Below, piece after piece: positions 39,877 to 48,830 of a stretch of 64,000 bases of DNA. The DNA comes from JBCDCE01 sp039182515. Lineage in GTDB: Bacteria > Pseudomonadota > Alphaproteobacteria > Rhodobacterales > Rhodobacteraceae. The notes beneath the pieces are model-generated. The model was not told the DNA's origin. It saw nothing but the letters and a program-made list of their open reading frames with translations, and ran no database searches. A program made the translations under genes and the position numbers. The stretch lies in the NCBI GenBank assembly GCA_039182515.1, contig JBCDCE010000003.1, positions 1 through 64,000 of the forward strand, read 5' to 3'. How positions within the stretch are numbered: position 1 is the stretch's first letter; each line of letters opens with the position of its first letter.

Positions 39877-41916
39877 ATGGCAAAGACAACAGACGCCGCC
39901 CTGGAAACATCCGCCCATACCGCCCACTCGCTGACAGACACCCATTGGTTCTGGGGCAAGCTGGGCTGGGATATCTTTCCGTTTTACGACCCCATCATCT
40001 TCGCGACTTTTATCGGGACGTGCTTGCTCGGTGCCGCGGTTGTTGGCGCGATCACGTATTATCGCCTTTGGGGCTATTTGTGGAACGAGTGGTTCACCTC
40101 CGTCGACCACAAGAAAATCGGCATCATGTATATGATCCTCGGGACAATCATGCTGGTTCGCGGGTTTGCGGATGCGCTGCTCATGCGGGTCCATCAGGCG
40201 CTTGCCTCAGCAGGGTATGTTGGCATCCTTCCTGCCTATCACTACGATCAGGTCTTCACCGTTCATGGCGTGATCATGATTTTCTTTGTGGCGATGCCCT
40301 TCATCACGGGGTTCATGAACTACGTCATGCCCCTGCAGATCGGCGCGCGTGATGTGGCCTTTCCGTTTCTGAACAACTTTAGCTTTTGGCTGACGGTGTC
40401 TGGCGCGGTGCTGATCATGATTTCGCTTTTTGTCGGAGAGTTTGCGGCAACGGGCTGGCTCGCTTATCCGCCGCTCTCGGGGCTGACGTTCAGTCCGGGC
40501 GTTGGGATGGATTATTACCTTTGGTCGCTCAACATAGCCGGGATCGGGACGACCCTCTCGGGCATCAACCTGGTTGTGACACTTGTTAAAATGCGGGCAC
40601 CGGGCATGACCTGGATGAAAATGCCGGTGTTTTGTTGGACAACGCTGTGTACCAACGTGTTGATCGTCGCGACCTTCCCGGTTCTGACCGCAACGCTCGC
40701 TCTGCTGACAGCTGATCGCTACCTGGGCACCCATTTCTTCACCAATGAGATGGGCGGCAATCCGATGATGTACGTCAACCTCATCTGGATCTGGGGTCAC
40801 CCAGAGGTCTACATTCTCACTTTGCCCGTGTTTGGGATCTTCTCAGAGATTGTGCCAACCTTCTGCAAGAAGCGCCTGTTTGGCTATACCTCCATGGTCT
40901 ATGCGACCTGCGTGATCATGATCCTGAGCTATATTGTATGGTTGCATCACTTCTTCACCATGGGCGCGGGCGCGGATGTGAACTCGTTTTTCGGGATCAC
41001 GACGATGATCATCTCGATCCCGACCGGGGCGAAGCTCTTCAATTGGCTCTTCACGATGTACAAAGGCCGGATCCATTTCGAACTGCCGATGATGTGGACT
41101 GTGGCGTTTATGCTGACCTTTACCATTGGTGGAATGACTGGCGTGCTGCTTGCTGTGCCACCAGCCGACTACGTTTTGCACAACTCTCTGTTCCTCGTCG
41201 CTCACTTCCACAATGTGATCATTGGGGGTGTCGTGTTCGGCATCTTTGCCGGGATTAACTACTGGTGGCCGAAAGCCTTCGGGTTTTACTTGCACCGTGG
41301 CTGGGGCTTGCTGAGCTTCTGGGGCTGGGTTGTTGGCTTCTGGTTTGCCTTTACGCCGCTTTATATCCTCGGGCTGATGGGCGTGACGCGCAGGCTGAGC
41401 CAGTTTGAAGATAGCTTCTACGGGATCTATTTCTTCATCGCCCTTTGCGGCGCGTTCATGATCGCAGTGGGATTGGTCGCGTTCATCATCCAGATTGTCT
41501 GGTCGATTTGGAAACGCGAAGAGCTAAAATGCGGTAATGATCCTTGGGATGCGCGCACCTTGGAGTGGGCCACCACCTCACCGCCGCCCTATTATAACTT
41601 TGCTTTCACAATGCGCGTGCACGCCTTGGACACCTGGCACCACATGAAGCAAAATGGCGTTAAGTCACCAACCACGGGTTTCGCGCCAATCCATATGCCG
41701 CACTATACGTCTAGCGGGATTGTTATTGCAGGGTTCATGACCGTTATGGGCTTTGCGCTGATCTGGCATGTTTGGTGGCTGGCGGCGCTTGGCTTCTTTA
41801 CGTCCTTGGCCTGGGGCATCGGGCACACATTCAACTACAACCGGGATTACTACATCCCTGTCGATGAGGTGCGCAAAATCGAAACAGGCCAATCCATGGC
41901 CACGCCGGCGGAGTGA
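39877..41916 (+). CDS. cyoB: Cytochrome bo3 quinol oxidase subunit I
   Basis: This 679-residue catalytic subunit binds haem b, haem o and CuB and pumps protons. Haem and copper ligands are visible in VFTVHGVIM, GHPEVYILTLP (His-Tyr crosslink pair), WLHHFF and VAHFHNVI. The C-terminal extension beyond the 12 core segments is typical of CyoB. The ATG at 39877 gives the conserved start; the frame opens earlier inside cyoA. It overlaps cyoC by 4 bases. Confidence 0.96.
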   Translation: MAKTTDAALETSAHTAHSLTDTHWFWGKLGWDIFPFYDPIIFATFIGTCLLGAAVVGAITYYRLWGYLWNEWFTSVDHKKIGIMYMILGTIMLVRGFADALLMRVHQALASAGYVGILPAYHYDQVFTVHGVIMIFFVAMPFITGFMNYVMPLQIGARDVAFPFLNNFSFWLTVSGAVLIMISLFVGEFAATGWLAYPPLSGLTFSPGVGMDYYLWSLNIAGIGTTLSGINLVVTLVKMRAPGMTWMKMPVFCWTTLCTNVLIVATFPVLTATLALLTADRYLGTHFFTNEMGGNPMMYVNLIWIWGHPEVYILTLPVFGIFSEIVPTFCKKRLFGYTSMVYATCVIMILSYIVWLHHFFTMGAGADVNSFFGITTMIISIPTGAKLFNWLFTMYKGRIHFELPMMWTVAFMLTFTIGGMTGVLLAVPPADYVLHNSLFLVAHFHNVIIGGVVFGIFAGINYWWPKAFGFYLHRGWGLLSFWGWVVGFWFAFTPLYILGLMGVTRRLSQFEDSFYGIYFFIALCGAFMIAVGLVAFIIQIVWSIWKREELKCGNDPWDARTLEWATTSPPPYYNFAFTMRVHALDTWHHMKQNGVKSPTTGFAPIHMPHYTSSGIVIAGFMTVMGFALIWHVWWLAALGFFTSLAWGIGHTFNYNRDYYIPVDEVRKIETGQSMATPAE

Positions 41917-42560
41917 CTGATATGACATCATCTGCCTCCGCCAAAACGGAAGCGCTAGATTTCTACGTTGTCGAAGACCAAAACGACGACGCGCATCACC
42001 ACCACGAAACTGGCACAATGCTGGGCTTTTGGCTCTACCTGATGAGCGATTGCCTGATCTTTGGCATCCTCTTTGCGGTCCATGCTGTACTTGGACAAAA
42101 CTATGCGGCTGGGCCTGCTCCGGTTGATCTGTTTGATATTGAGCTGATCCTGGTTGCCACAGCCCTGTTGCTGTTTTCATCGATCACCTATGGCTTTGCC
42201 GTGATCAACATGCAGCAAAAGAACCAGCGCATGATGATGATGTGGTTGGCGATCACGGGCCTTTTTGGGGCCGGTTTTCTGGGGATGAGCCTCTATGAAT
42301 TTTATCACTTGATCCATATCGGCGCTGGGCCTGGGGCAAGTGCATTCCTGTCGTCGTTCTTCTTTCTGGTTGGAACCCATGCGCTGCACGTCGGTGGGGG
42401 TTTTGTCTGGTTGGTTGTGCTGCTCATTCAGGTTCAAATGCACGGGCTCACGCCTGAAAATGAGCGCCGCATCCTCTGCCTGAGCCTGTTTTGGCATTTC
42501 CTCGACCTGATTTGGATCGGTGTTTTTTCCTTCGTCTATTTGACCGGGGTGTTGATATGA
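41913..42560 (+). CDS. cyoC: Cytochrome bo3 quinol oxidase subunit III
   Basis: This 215-residue subunit has five membrane segments, including GFWLYLMSDCLIFGILFAVH, GTHALHVGGG and CLSLFWHFLDLIWIGVFSFVYL, characteristic of CyoC. It stabilises subunit I and its proton uptake. It overlaps cyoB and cyoD by 4 bases each, within one polycistron. Confidence 0.94.
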   Translation: MTDMTSSASAKTEALDFYVVEDQNDDAHHHHETGTMLGFWLYLMSDCLIFGILFAVHAVLGQNYAAGPAPVDLFDIELILVATALLLFSSITYGFAVINMQQKNQRMMMMWLAITGLFGAGFLGMSLYEFYHLIHIGAGPGASAFLSSFFFLVGTHALHVGGGFVWLVVLLIQVQMHGLTPENERRILCLSLFWHFLDLIWIGVFSFVYLTGVLI

Positions 42561-42922
42561 CCAGCGAGACTCACAACGGCCATGACAGCCACGGTTCTTA
42601 CAGATCCTATATCATCGGGTTTGTGTTGTCCGTGTTGCTCACAGCCATCCCTTTTTATGTCGTGATGGCGGATGTCGAGATTGGTCTGGGGTGGGCGCTT
42701 GCGATTATCTTTGGGCTCGGTGCGATCCAGATTGTCGTCCATGTTGTCTACTTTTTGCATGTCACGGTGCAGGCGGAGCAAGGTTGGCAGTTTATGTCGC
42801 TTGTCTTTACGGCAATGCTCTTGGTGATCATCCTGGCTGGGTCGATTTGGGTGATGTTCCATCTGCATGAGAACATGATGCCCGCCCATGAACAGATCGA
42901 ACGTGTGCGAAACTTGCCATGA
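42557..42922 (+). CDS. cyoD: Cytochrome bo3 quinol oxidase subunit IV
   Basis: This 121-residue subunit has three membrane segments. A His/Ser/Gly-rich N-terminus leads to YIIGFVLSVLLTAIPFYVVM, then VVHVVYFLHV and a last segment before FHLHENMMP. It assists CuB binding during assembly in enteric homologues. The ATG at 42557 overlaps the cyoC stop; the earlier frame lacks support. It overlaps the SURF1 gene by 4 bases. Confidence 0.93.
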   Translation: MTSETHNGHDSHGSYRSYIIGFVLSVLLTAIPFYVVMADVEIGLGWALAIIFGLGAIQIVVHVVYFLHVTVQAEQGWQFMSLVFTAMLLVIILAGSIWVMFHLHENMMPAHEQIERVRNLP

Positions 42923-43632
42923 GTGCGCAGGCGGGGCGTCACCGGTCCGCCTTGCTGGATGCGGTGTTGATGGGCCTCGCAGCGGTGGTCTTTGTGTCCA
43001 TGATCCTTTTGGGAAACTGGCAGATGGCGCGCCTGTCTTGGAAGCTCGATCTTATTGCCCAAGTTGAGAGCCGCGCCTTTGCTGAGCCCGTCCAAGCCTC
43101 TGTGGCAGAGCCGCTTCCGGCCTATCAAAGGGTTGGGGTTATTGGTCGCTTCGATCATGGTGCGGCGCTGCGGGTAAAGGCCTTAACCGATCTTGGGCCG
43201 GGTCATTGGGTCGTCACGCCTTTGATGACAGATGAGGGTGCGATCTGGGTGAACCGCGGCTTTGTTCCTTCGCCGGCCACTGGCATCTCTGTTTCTGAGC
43301 CGAATGGTCTGCAACGTGTCACGGGGCTTGTCCGCGATAGCGTGCCAAACGGGACGCTTCTGGAAAAGAATGATCCTGGCACTGCGCGCTGGTTTTCTGT
43401 TGATATCCCCGCAATGACAAAGGCTGCCGGGCTCGATCATGCAGCGTCTTACTACATCGACGCAGATCATATTGGACCAGTCGATGCTTGGCCGCGTGGT
43501 GGGTTGACCCGACTTGAGTTTCGCAATTCGCACCTCAGTTACGCGCTCACGTGGTATGCTATGGCGCTCTTGTTCTTCTGCGCATTGGGCTTTGTGATGT
43601 GGCAGCGATTTTGGGGGACTGAGCCGGACTAA
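42919..43632 (+). CDS. SURF1-family oxidase assembly factor
   Basis: This 237-residue SURF1/Shy1-like protein has two membrane segments (about 12-32 and 208-228) around a periplasmic domain with LLGNWQMARLSWKLDLI, GHWVVTPLM, WVNRGFVP and the end segment RNSHLSYALTWYAMAL. SURF1 proteins help insert haem into oxidase subunit I. Translational coupling to cyoD ties this copy to the bo3 oxidase. Confidence 0.93.
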   Translation: MSAQAGRHRSALLDAVLMGLAAVVFVSMILLGNWQMARLSWKLDLIAQVESRAFAEPVQASVAEPLPAYQRVGVIGRFDHGAALRVKALTDLGPGHWVVTPLMTDEGAIWVNRGFVPSPATGISVSEPNGLQRVTGLVRDSVPNGTLLEKNDPGTARWFSVDIPAMTKAAGLDHAASYYIDADHIGPVDAWPRGGLTRLEFRNSHLSYALTWYAMALLFFCALGFVMWQRFWGTEPD

Positions 43633-43742
43633 GCTTCCCTAAATCGGTAGAACCACAAAAATGTAGCTCGACATTCCGCCACGGCTTCACATGCTCGCCA
43701 GATTGGTGCAGTCAGTTTGCGCAGACACAGAGGGGCAGACCA

Positions 43743-44873
43743 ATGTCAAAACGCGGTATCATGATTTGCGGCCACGGAAGCCGTGCAAAATCTGCGGAAG
43801 AAGAGTTTGGACTGCTTGCCAAAGGGATCCGAAAGCGGTTCCCTGATACGCCCGTGGAACACGGATTTCTGGAGTATTCCGCGCCCAACATCCACATGGG
43901 CCTGAACGCCCTGGTGGACGCAGGCGTGACAGAGATCGTCGCTGTGCCGGGGATGTTGTTTGCTGCAACGCATGCCAAGAACGACATCCCATCTGTTTTG
44001 ACAACATTCGCGGAACGCACACCCAATGTGACGATTAAATATGGGCGCGAATTGGGGCTGCATCCCCAAATGATTGCAGCTTTTGAGGCCCGTATTCTCG
44101 AGGCGCTTAACCTCGATCACGTGCATGATGGCGATCTTTACGACACGATGCTGATCGTGGTGGGGCGCGGCACATCCGATACGCTCGCCAACGCAGAGGC
44201 TGCGCGTCTCACGCGCATTGTCAGCGAAAATATGGGCTTTGGTTGGTCTGAAACGGTGTATTCTGGCGTAACCTATCCGTCGGTTGGGCGCGGGCTGGAA
44301 ATGGCGCTGAAGCTTGGTTTCAAGAAAGTGGTTGTTGCGCCCTATTTCTTGTTCACCGGTCGGTTGATTGATCGCATCTATGCCTATGTTGACCGCGTTG
44401 CCGCCCAGAGCTCTGATGTGACGTTTTACAAGGCAGGCTACCTGCGCGACCAGGATCACGTGATCGACACATTTGTTGAACGGATCACGGAAGCCGGGGA
44501 TGAGACCATCGTTGGCCCCGCTGACCTTATGACCTCGTTTCAAACCCGTCTTGCCCGAGGCGAGGTGGAGGTGCACCACCACCACGCTGAATTCCGCGAT
44601 CCTTTGGATGATGAAGCCAGCGGTGGTCACAGACATGACCATGAGCATACCCATGATCACGCTCATGATCATTCTCATGACCATGGTGACGGACATCACC
44701 ATCATCATCACCACGCCCATTCGCATGGCGTGTACCGCCACATCGCCCATCCGCTTGGACCTCGGACGATGATTGACGAAGGCGTCTGCTGTTGCTTTAT
44801 GAGCCAGTTCCCGCAAGAGGTGATCGACGAGGAGCGCGCGAACCGCACCAGCAGTGGCCCTGCGAAATCGTGA
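43743..44873 (+). CDS. cbiX: CbiX-type sirohydrochlorin chelatase with His-rich C-terminal extension
   Basis: This 376-residue protein has two CbiX chelatase repeats, with active-site histidines in MICGHGSRAKSAEEEF and at equivalent sites in the second half. A strikingly His/Asp-rich segment follows (about residues 276-325) with a terminal DEGVCCCFMS that may hold an Fe-S cluster or metal. Long CbiX proteins insert cobalt into sirohydrochlorin for cobalamin; the His-rich tail probably stores or delivers the metal. No other cobalamin gene is nearby; a role in sirohaem or haem d1-like synthesis is the alternative. GAGGGGCAG precedes the ATG, and the 110-bp upstream spacer shows no complete cobalamin riboswitch. 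Confidence 0.88.
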   Translation: MSKRGIMICGHGSRAKSAEEEFGLLAKGIRKRFPDTPVEHGFLEYSAPNIHMGLNALVDAGVTEIVAVPGMLFAATHAKNDIPSVLTTFAERTPNVTIKYGRELGLHPQMIAAFEARILEALNLDHVHDGDLYDTMLIVVGRGTSDTLANAEAARLTRIVSENMGFGWSETVYSGVTYPSVGRGLEMALKLGFKKVVVAPYFLFTGRLIDRIYAYVDRVAAQSSDVTFYKAGYLRDQDHVIDTFVERITEAGDETIVGPADLMTSFQTRLARGEVEVHHHHAEFRDPLDDEASGGHRHDHEHTHDHAHDHSHDHGDGHHHHHHHAHSHGVYRHIAHPLGPRTMIDEGVCCCFMSQFPQEVIDEERANRTSSGPAKS

Positions 44874-45085
44874 TTGCCCGGTGAGTACCACCCACGTTCG
44901 AAGGCCAGGCGTAGCGAGAATTGCAGTCATACGGGATTGCCAGTCTTCGCGTTAGCTGCGACAGCTACATATATCGGCAGCCCATCCGCTACCTCTTGAT
45001 CTGTTAAGCGCAGAAAACCGCGGTTTTTCAGATCTCTTGCACAACAAACACATGGACCCGTTTGTGGGAAGAAAGAGGAACAGCG

Positions 45086-45541
45086 ATGAAGGTGCAATTC
45101 CTGCACGGTACTGAATCCGGTACGGCCGAGATGTTATGTGACGATCTTGCCAAGGCTCTACCGTCAACATGTCCCACGTCCGTCATCAGCATGGACGACA
45201 TTGAACCGGAAAACTTGGAACATGACAGCATACACGTCTTTGTTTGCTCAACGTTTGGATCCGGGGACCTGCCCGAAACGGCCGTCTATTTTTATGAGAC
45301 GCTACAAAAAAAACGCCCTGATCTTTCGGAGATCACCTTTGCGATCTTTGGTTTGGGCGATCGAAGTTTTGGAGATACATTCGCACAAGGGTCGGAAAAG
45401 CTGATGCAGGCCTTGCAAGATTGCGGTGCAAAAATGACAGGCAAACGTGGCGTGTTCGATGCGCTATCGTCGTCTCTGCCAGAAGATGTTGCTCTCCCTT
45501 GGCTCGCCGAAACGCTCGGTCTCACGCTCGACGCAGCTTAA
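45086..45541 (+). CDS. Flavodoxin-domain protein (MioC-like)
   Basis: This 151-residue single-domain FMN protein has the phosphate-binding loop HGTESGTAEMLCDDL, then VFVCSTFGSGDLPETA and FAIFGLGDRSFGDTF flanking the flavin. It could deliver electrons to an Fe-S or radical enzyme. The ATG at 45086 follows AAAGAGG. It stands alone between cbiX and the Nqr module. The 212-bp spacer upstream (44874-45085) shows no gene. Confidence 0.9.
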   Translation: MKVQFLHGTESGTAEMLCDDLAKALPSTCPTSVISMDDIEPENLEHDSIHVFVCSTFGSGDLPETAVYFYETLQKKRPDLSEITFAIFGLGDRSFGDTFAQGSEKLMQALQDCGAKMTGKRGVFDALSSSLPEDVALPWLAETLGLTLDAA

Positions 45542-45716
45542 AAAGGGTGCCCTGCTCTCAATCGAGCGGCGTGACCCGAACATCTGCCGCACGGGATGGG
45601 CGGTTTAACGCATAATTCTAATTGGATAGGGCGCTTGGCATGCCCTCTTGCTTCACGCCTCGAAATCATCGTCGCTTGATTTGTTCTGACGGCCTTTTTT
45701 CTGACGACGCAGTCCG

Positions 45717-45738
45717 CAAGATCCTCTAGAGGGTCTTG
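45717..45738 (+). terminator. Hairpin downstream of the flavodoxin gene
   Basis: CAAGATCC pairs with GGGTCTTG (one wobble) around TCTAGA in the 267-bp spacer 45542-45808. No T-run follows. The rest of this spacer contains a T-rich stretch near 45695 but no recognisable gene. Confidence 0.4.
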
Positions 45739-45808
45739 GGTGGGGGCCTAGCAACTCGGGCGCATTCGACCGCTTTGCTCCGCATGTAAAAAAACGCTGC
45801 AAGAGAAG

Positions 45809-46012
45809 GTGAGCAAGATTTTGGACTTGAGTGGTTTCACCCTGAGCCCTGCAATCGCAACGATCCTATTCGCGATCGCTTGCATGGCGGGGTATCGCTA
45901 TCGGCGTGTTTGGAAGATGGAGGGGCCGCGGTACCAATACTGGATTTTCGGGTTAATCGCTGCCGCTGGTTTGCTTTTGCTCGCCTTTGTCCCGATCGAA
46001 GTCCCGGGTTAG
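45809..46012 (+). CDS. Small two-segment membrane protein beside nqrM
   Basis: This 67-residue protein starts at a GTG (45809) with AGAGAAGG just upstream. It has two membrane segments (about 13-30 and 45-62) separated by a basic loop RYRRVWKMEGPRYQYW. I do not recognise a family. It converges on nqrM, 8 bases apart, and lies in the Nqr gene neighbourhood, so an accessory role there is possible. Small size makes a chance frame conceivable, but the topology, positive-inside loop and ribosome binding site favour a real gene. Confidence 0.6.
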   Translation: MSKILDLSGFTLSPAIATILFAIACMAGYRYRRVWKMEGPRYQYWIFGLIAAAGLLLLAFVPIEVPG

Positions 46013-46024
46013 GTCCCGGGTTAA
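46001..46024 (+). repeat. 12-bp tandem duplication at convergent gene ends
   Basis: GTCCCGGGTTAG (46001-46012) is followed by GTCCCGGGTTAA. The first copy supplies the TAG of the small membrane protein, the second the stop codon of nqrM on the other strand. Confidence 0.6.
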
Positions 46025-46263
46025 GTCTCGGCCTCAAGACCAGCGCGCTCAAGCATCTTGCGCGCACGTGGACATTCGAGCCGCTCACGCAAAGGCGAAT
46101 CCGGATCAATCTCTTTGTGGCAAACCAGGCATTCGTTTCCGTCACCGATGGCGTTCAACCCGCCGCAGCTGCCTTTGATCCGCTTGTTCATAAAAATCAC
46201 GCCCAAGGACATGCCAAGCGTGATCATAAGAAGAAAACCAAACGTCAGTGCGAAAGTTGCCAT
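46021..46263 (-). CDS. nqrM: NqrM, Na+-NQR maturation factor
   Basis: This 80-residue protein has one N-terminal membrane segment (about 3-25) and the NqrM pattern IKGSCGGL, CLVC and a further ECPR, giving Cys33, Cys45, Cys48 and Cys64. NqrM is needed to deliver iron to the Cys site between NqrD and NqrE, with Cys33 the key residue in Vibrio. It lies behind apbE on the same strand, separated by 23 bases, so the two maturation factors form a divergent partner operon to nqrA-F. Confidence 0.92.
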   Translation of the reverse strand: MATFALTFGFLLMITLGMSLGVIFMNKRIKGSCGGLNAIGDGNECLVCHKEIDPDSPLRERLECPRARKMLERAGLEAET

Positions 46264-46286
46264 AAATGCTGCCTTTGCGTGCGGAA

Positions 46287-47315
46287 TTAAGCAGTCAGTG
46301 CTCCGAACTGGGGACTAACATAACTTTTGAAGGTCGGCTGACCATTAACACTGTCGTGATCCACAAAATGAACGGCCAGATTGTGCTCTTTCGCGATTGC
46401 GAGACCTTCTTCACGGCCGAGGATCAGCATCGCTGTAGACCATGCATCGGCCATCATCGCGTTGTCATGTACCACGGTTGCAGAGGCGGTCTTGTGGGTG
46501 ACGGGATAGCCCGTTGTTGGGTCAATAAGGTGCGAGTAGCGCTGACCGTCCACTTCAAAATAGTTGCGATAATCGCCAGAGGTCGCAAGGCCCAGGCCAA
46601 CCAGCCCAGCAACGCCCATCAGGCCGCGGTCTACCGGGTTGGGAGATTCGATCCCGATCTGCCATGGCAGACCGTTCTGATTGCGTCCTGACGCGTAAAG
46701 ATCACCGCCGATCTCAACTAGGAAATCAGTTGCGCCGAAGGACGCCAGGACCTCAGCAATACGATCCGCTCCATAACCCTTCCCGATGCCTGCCAGGTAG
46801 ACCTGTGTCTCAGGCTGGCGCTTGGCCATTTGGCCGTTTGCGAGGTGGAGGGTGTTGGTTTGTCCAGATCTTTCTTTTGCCTGGGCCACAGCCTCTGGGC
46901 TCGGCATTTTCGTCTGACCGTTGGCGCCAAATCCCCAAAGCTCAATGAGCGACCCAACTGTTGTGTCAAAGCGCCCCGCGCTGGCAGAATTGACCTCTGC
47001 CGCGGCGGTCATAATGTGCGACAGCTCCGCTGACATTGTGATCGGGTCGCGGTGTCCTGCGGCATTAAACCGCGATATCTCAGAGCCGTTTTCCCAGTTC
47101 GAGAGCTTGTGATTGAAGGACACAAGCGCGGAATCGATTGCTGCCTTCAGTTCAGCGCGATCTAATGTGTTGTCATGGTTCAATACGGCGACATTATATG
47201 TCGTGCCCATTGATAAGCCCATGATTTCAATCAGTTTATCGCCTCCTTTGCAGGCAGCGAGTGCCAGTGTCATCGCTATAAATGAGCGGCGGGAAATGGA
47301 GGCCTTTGTGCGCAT
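46287..47315 (-). CDS. apbE: FAD:protein FMN transferase ApbE
   Basis: This 342-residue lipoprotein-like enzyme attaches FMN to threonines of NqrB and NqrC in the periplasm. A lipoprotein-type signal (SRRSFIAMTLALAAC) is followed by MGLSMGTTYNV, the flavin/metal site region IGKGYGADRIAE, VEIGGDLYASG and SHLIDPTTGYPV, all hallmarks of ApbE. The ATG at 47315 follows AAAGGG; the frame is open to 47393 without a site. Divergent from nqrA across a 171-bp promoter spacer. Confidence 0.94.
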   Translation of the reverse strand: MRTKASISRRSFIAMTLALAACKGGDKLIEIMGLSMGTTYNVAVLNHDNTLDRAELKAAIDSALVSFNHKLSNWENGSEISRFNAAGHRDPITMSAELSHIMTAAAEVNSASAGRFDTTVGSLIELWGFGANGQTKMPSPEAVAQAKERSGQTNTLHLANGQMAKRQPETQVYLAGIGKGYGADRIAEVLASFGATDFLVEIGGDLYASGRNQNGLPWQIGIESPNPVDRGLMGVAGLVGLGLATSGDYRNYFEVDGQRYSHLIDPTTGYPVTHKTASATVVHDNAMMADAWSTAMLILGREEGLAIAKEHNLAVHFVDHDSVNGQPTFKSYVSPQFGALTA

Positions 47316-47486
47316 TTCGATCCCTTTCATCACAAATCTTGGTTGGCTTAGCGCGATTTCAATTTTCTGCAACCTTAATGTGGCCAAACCCATTAAAAAC
47401 CTCTAGCACATCCTCGGGACCTTCTGCACGCCAGAGTCGCTTCTTCGGTGACTGCCAGCAGATATCAAAAATTGGGATAGAAACGG

Positions 47487-48827
47487 TTGACGCAATTTAA
47501 GCTGCGCAAAGGATTAAACTTGCCCATATCGGGTGCTCCGGTTGGGGATGTTTCTGCGCCACAGTCCGTCATGTCAGTCGGCCTTATTGGCCAAGACTAC
47601 GTAGATCTAAAACCGTCCATCGCGGTGGCTGAGGGCGACAGTGTTGTGGCGGGAACGGCGATCATGGCTGACAAGCGGACGCCAGACGTCAAGATTGTCT
47701 CGCCGGTCGCGGGCCGCGTACGCGCCATCAATCGCGGGGCTCGGCGCAAGCTTATTAGCATTGTTATTGATGTTGACGAAGCGGCGGGTGACCCGATCAA
47801 TTTTGCGACTGTGGGTGATGCTTCAAAACGCGACGGCATCGTCGAACGGCTTTGCGCATCGGGCCTTTGGACCTCTTTTCGGACACGGCCTTACTCCAAG
47901 GTGCCAGAGCCGAGCAGCACACCCATCGCGATTTATGTGACGGCATTGGATACGGAGCCTTTGGCCGCTGATCCTCGCATTGCAATTGCCCAAGACAATG
48001 ACGCCTTTGTGAAGGGCCTTGAAACCATTGCTCAGCTTTCAGACGGCAAGACTTACCTGTGCCACGCGCCGGGTGAGGCGCTGCCTGGCAGCGATTTGCC
48101 AAATGTTGATGCTGTTGCGTTCGATGGGCCACATCCCGCTGGGCTCGCTGGCACGCATATGCACTTTTTGACCCCACCACGTGCGGACCAGTTTGTTTGG
48201 ACCATTGGGTATCAAGATGTGATCGTGATTGGCCGTCTGATGCTGACCGGCACGTATGATCCGCGGTGCATTATTGCGCTGACCGGTCCTGCCTGCAAAG
48301 CACCGCGGCTTGTTCAAACCGTTGCAGGGGCCTCGATGCAAGACCTGTGCGCGGATGATTTGCCAGACTATCCAACGCGCCTGATCTCTGGGTCTGTGCT
48401 CAGCGGACGGGCTGGGGCTGATGTTGATGCCTACCTTGGCCGCTACGCGCGACAGATCACCGTGATCGAAGAGGACAAGAAACAGATCCCAATGGGTTGG
48501 ATACGCCCGATGGCCTCCAAATTTGCTGTCCAGCCCGTGCTTGGGTCGGCCCGCACCAAAAAGGCCTTTCCATTGACATCCAACTTAAACGGTGGCCGCC
48601 GCGCGATGGTCCCGCTTGGGACGTTCGAAGAGCTTATGCCGCAAGACTATCTGCCCACGCAGTTGCTGCGGTCACTCTTGGTCATGGATACAGACCAGGC
48701 GCAACTTCTGGGCGCCTTGGAACTGGATGAAGAAGATCTGGGCCTGGTGGGGTTTGCCTGCCCAGCAAAGTATGAATATGGCATCGCGCTGCGCGATTGC
48801 CTGACCAAAATTGAGAAGGAAGGCTAA
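47487..48827 (+). CDS. nqrA: Na+-translocating NADH:quinone reductase subunit A
   Basis: This 446-residue cytoplasmic subunit has the conserved start FKLRKGLNLPISG followed by the biotinyl-like segment GLIGQDYVDLKP and VSPVAGRV. Subunit A sits on NqrB near the quinone site. The homologous region begins at the TTG at 47487, so TTG is the likely start; its ribosome binding site is poor. First gene of nqrABCDEF, with 3 bases to nqrB. Confidence 0.93.
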   Translation: MTQFKLRKGLNLPISGAPVGDVSAPQSVMSVGLIGQDYVDLKPSIAVAEGDSVVAGTAIMADKRTPDVKIVSPVAGRVRAINRGARRKLISIVIDVDEAAGDPINFATVGDASKRDGIVERLCASGLWTSFRTRPYSKVPEPSSTPIAIYVTALDTEPLAADPRIAIAQDNDAFVKGLETIAQLSDGKTYLCHAPGEALPGSDLPNVDAVAFDGPHPAGLAGTHMHFLTPPRADQFVWTIGYQDVIVIGRLMLTGTYDPRCIIALTGPACKAPRLVQTVAGASMQDLCADDLPDYPTRLISGSVLSGRAGADVDAYLGRYARQITVIEEDKKQIPMGWIRPMASKFAVQPVLGSARTKKAFPLTSNLNGGRRAMVPLGTFEELMPQDYLPTQLLRSLLVMDTDQAQLLGALELDEEDLGLVGFACPAKYEYGIALRDCLTKIEKEG

Positions 48828-48830
48828 GCC

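Noticed and set aside
43633..43742. Possible cobalamin riboswitch upstream of cbiX
   Set aside because: At 110 bases the spacer is too short for a complete element and I see no full B12-box arrangement.
44996..45010. TTGAT-like half of an FNR/Dnr box before the flavodoxin gene
   Set aside because: Only one half-site is present; the second half does not match ATCAA.
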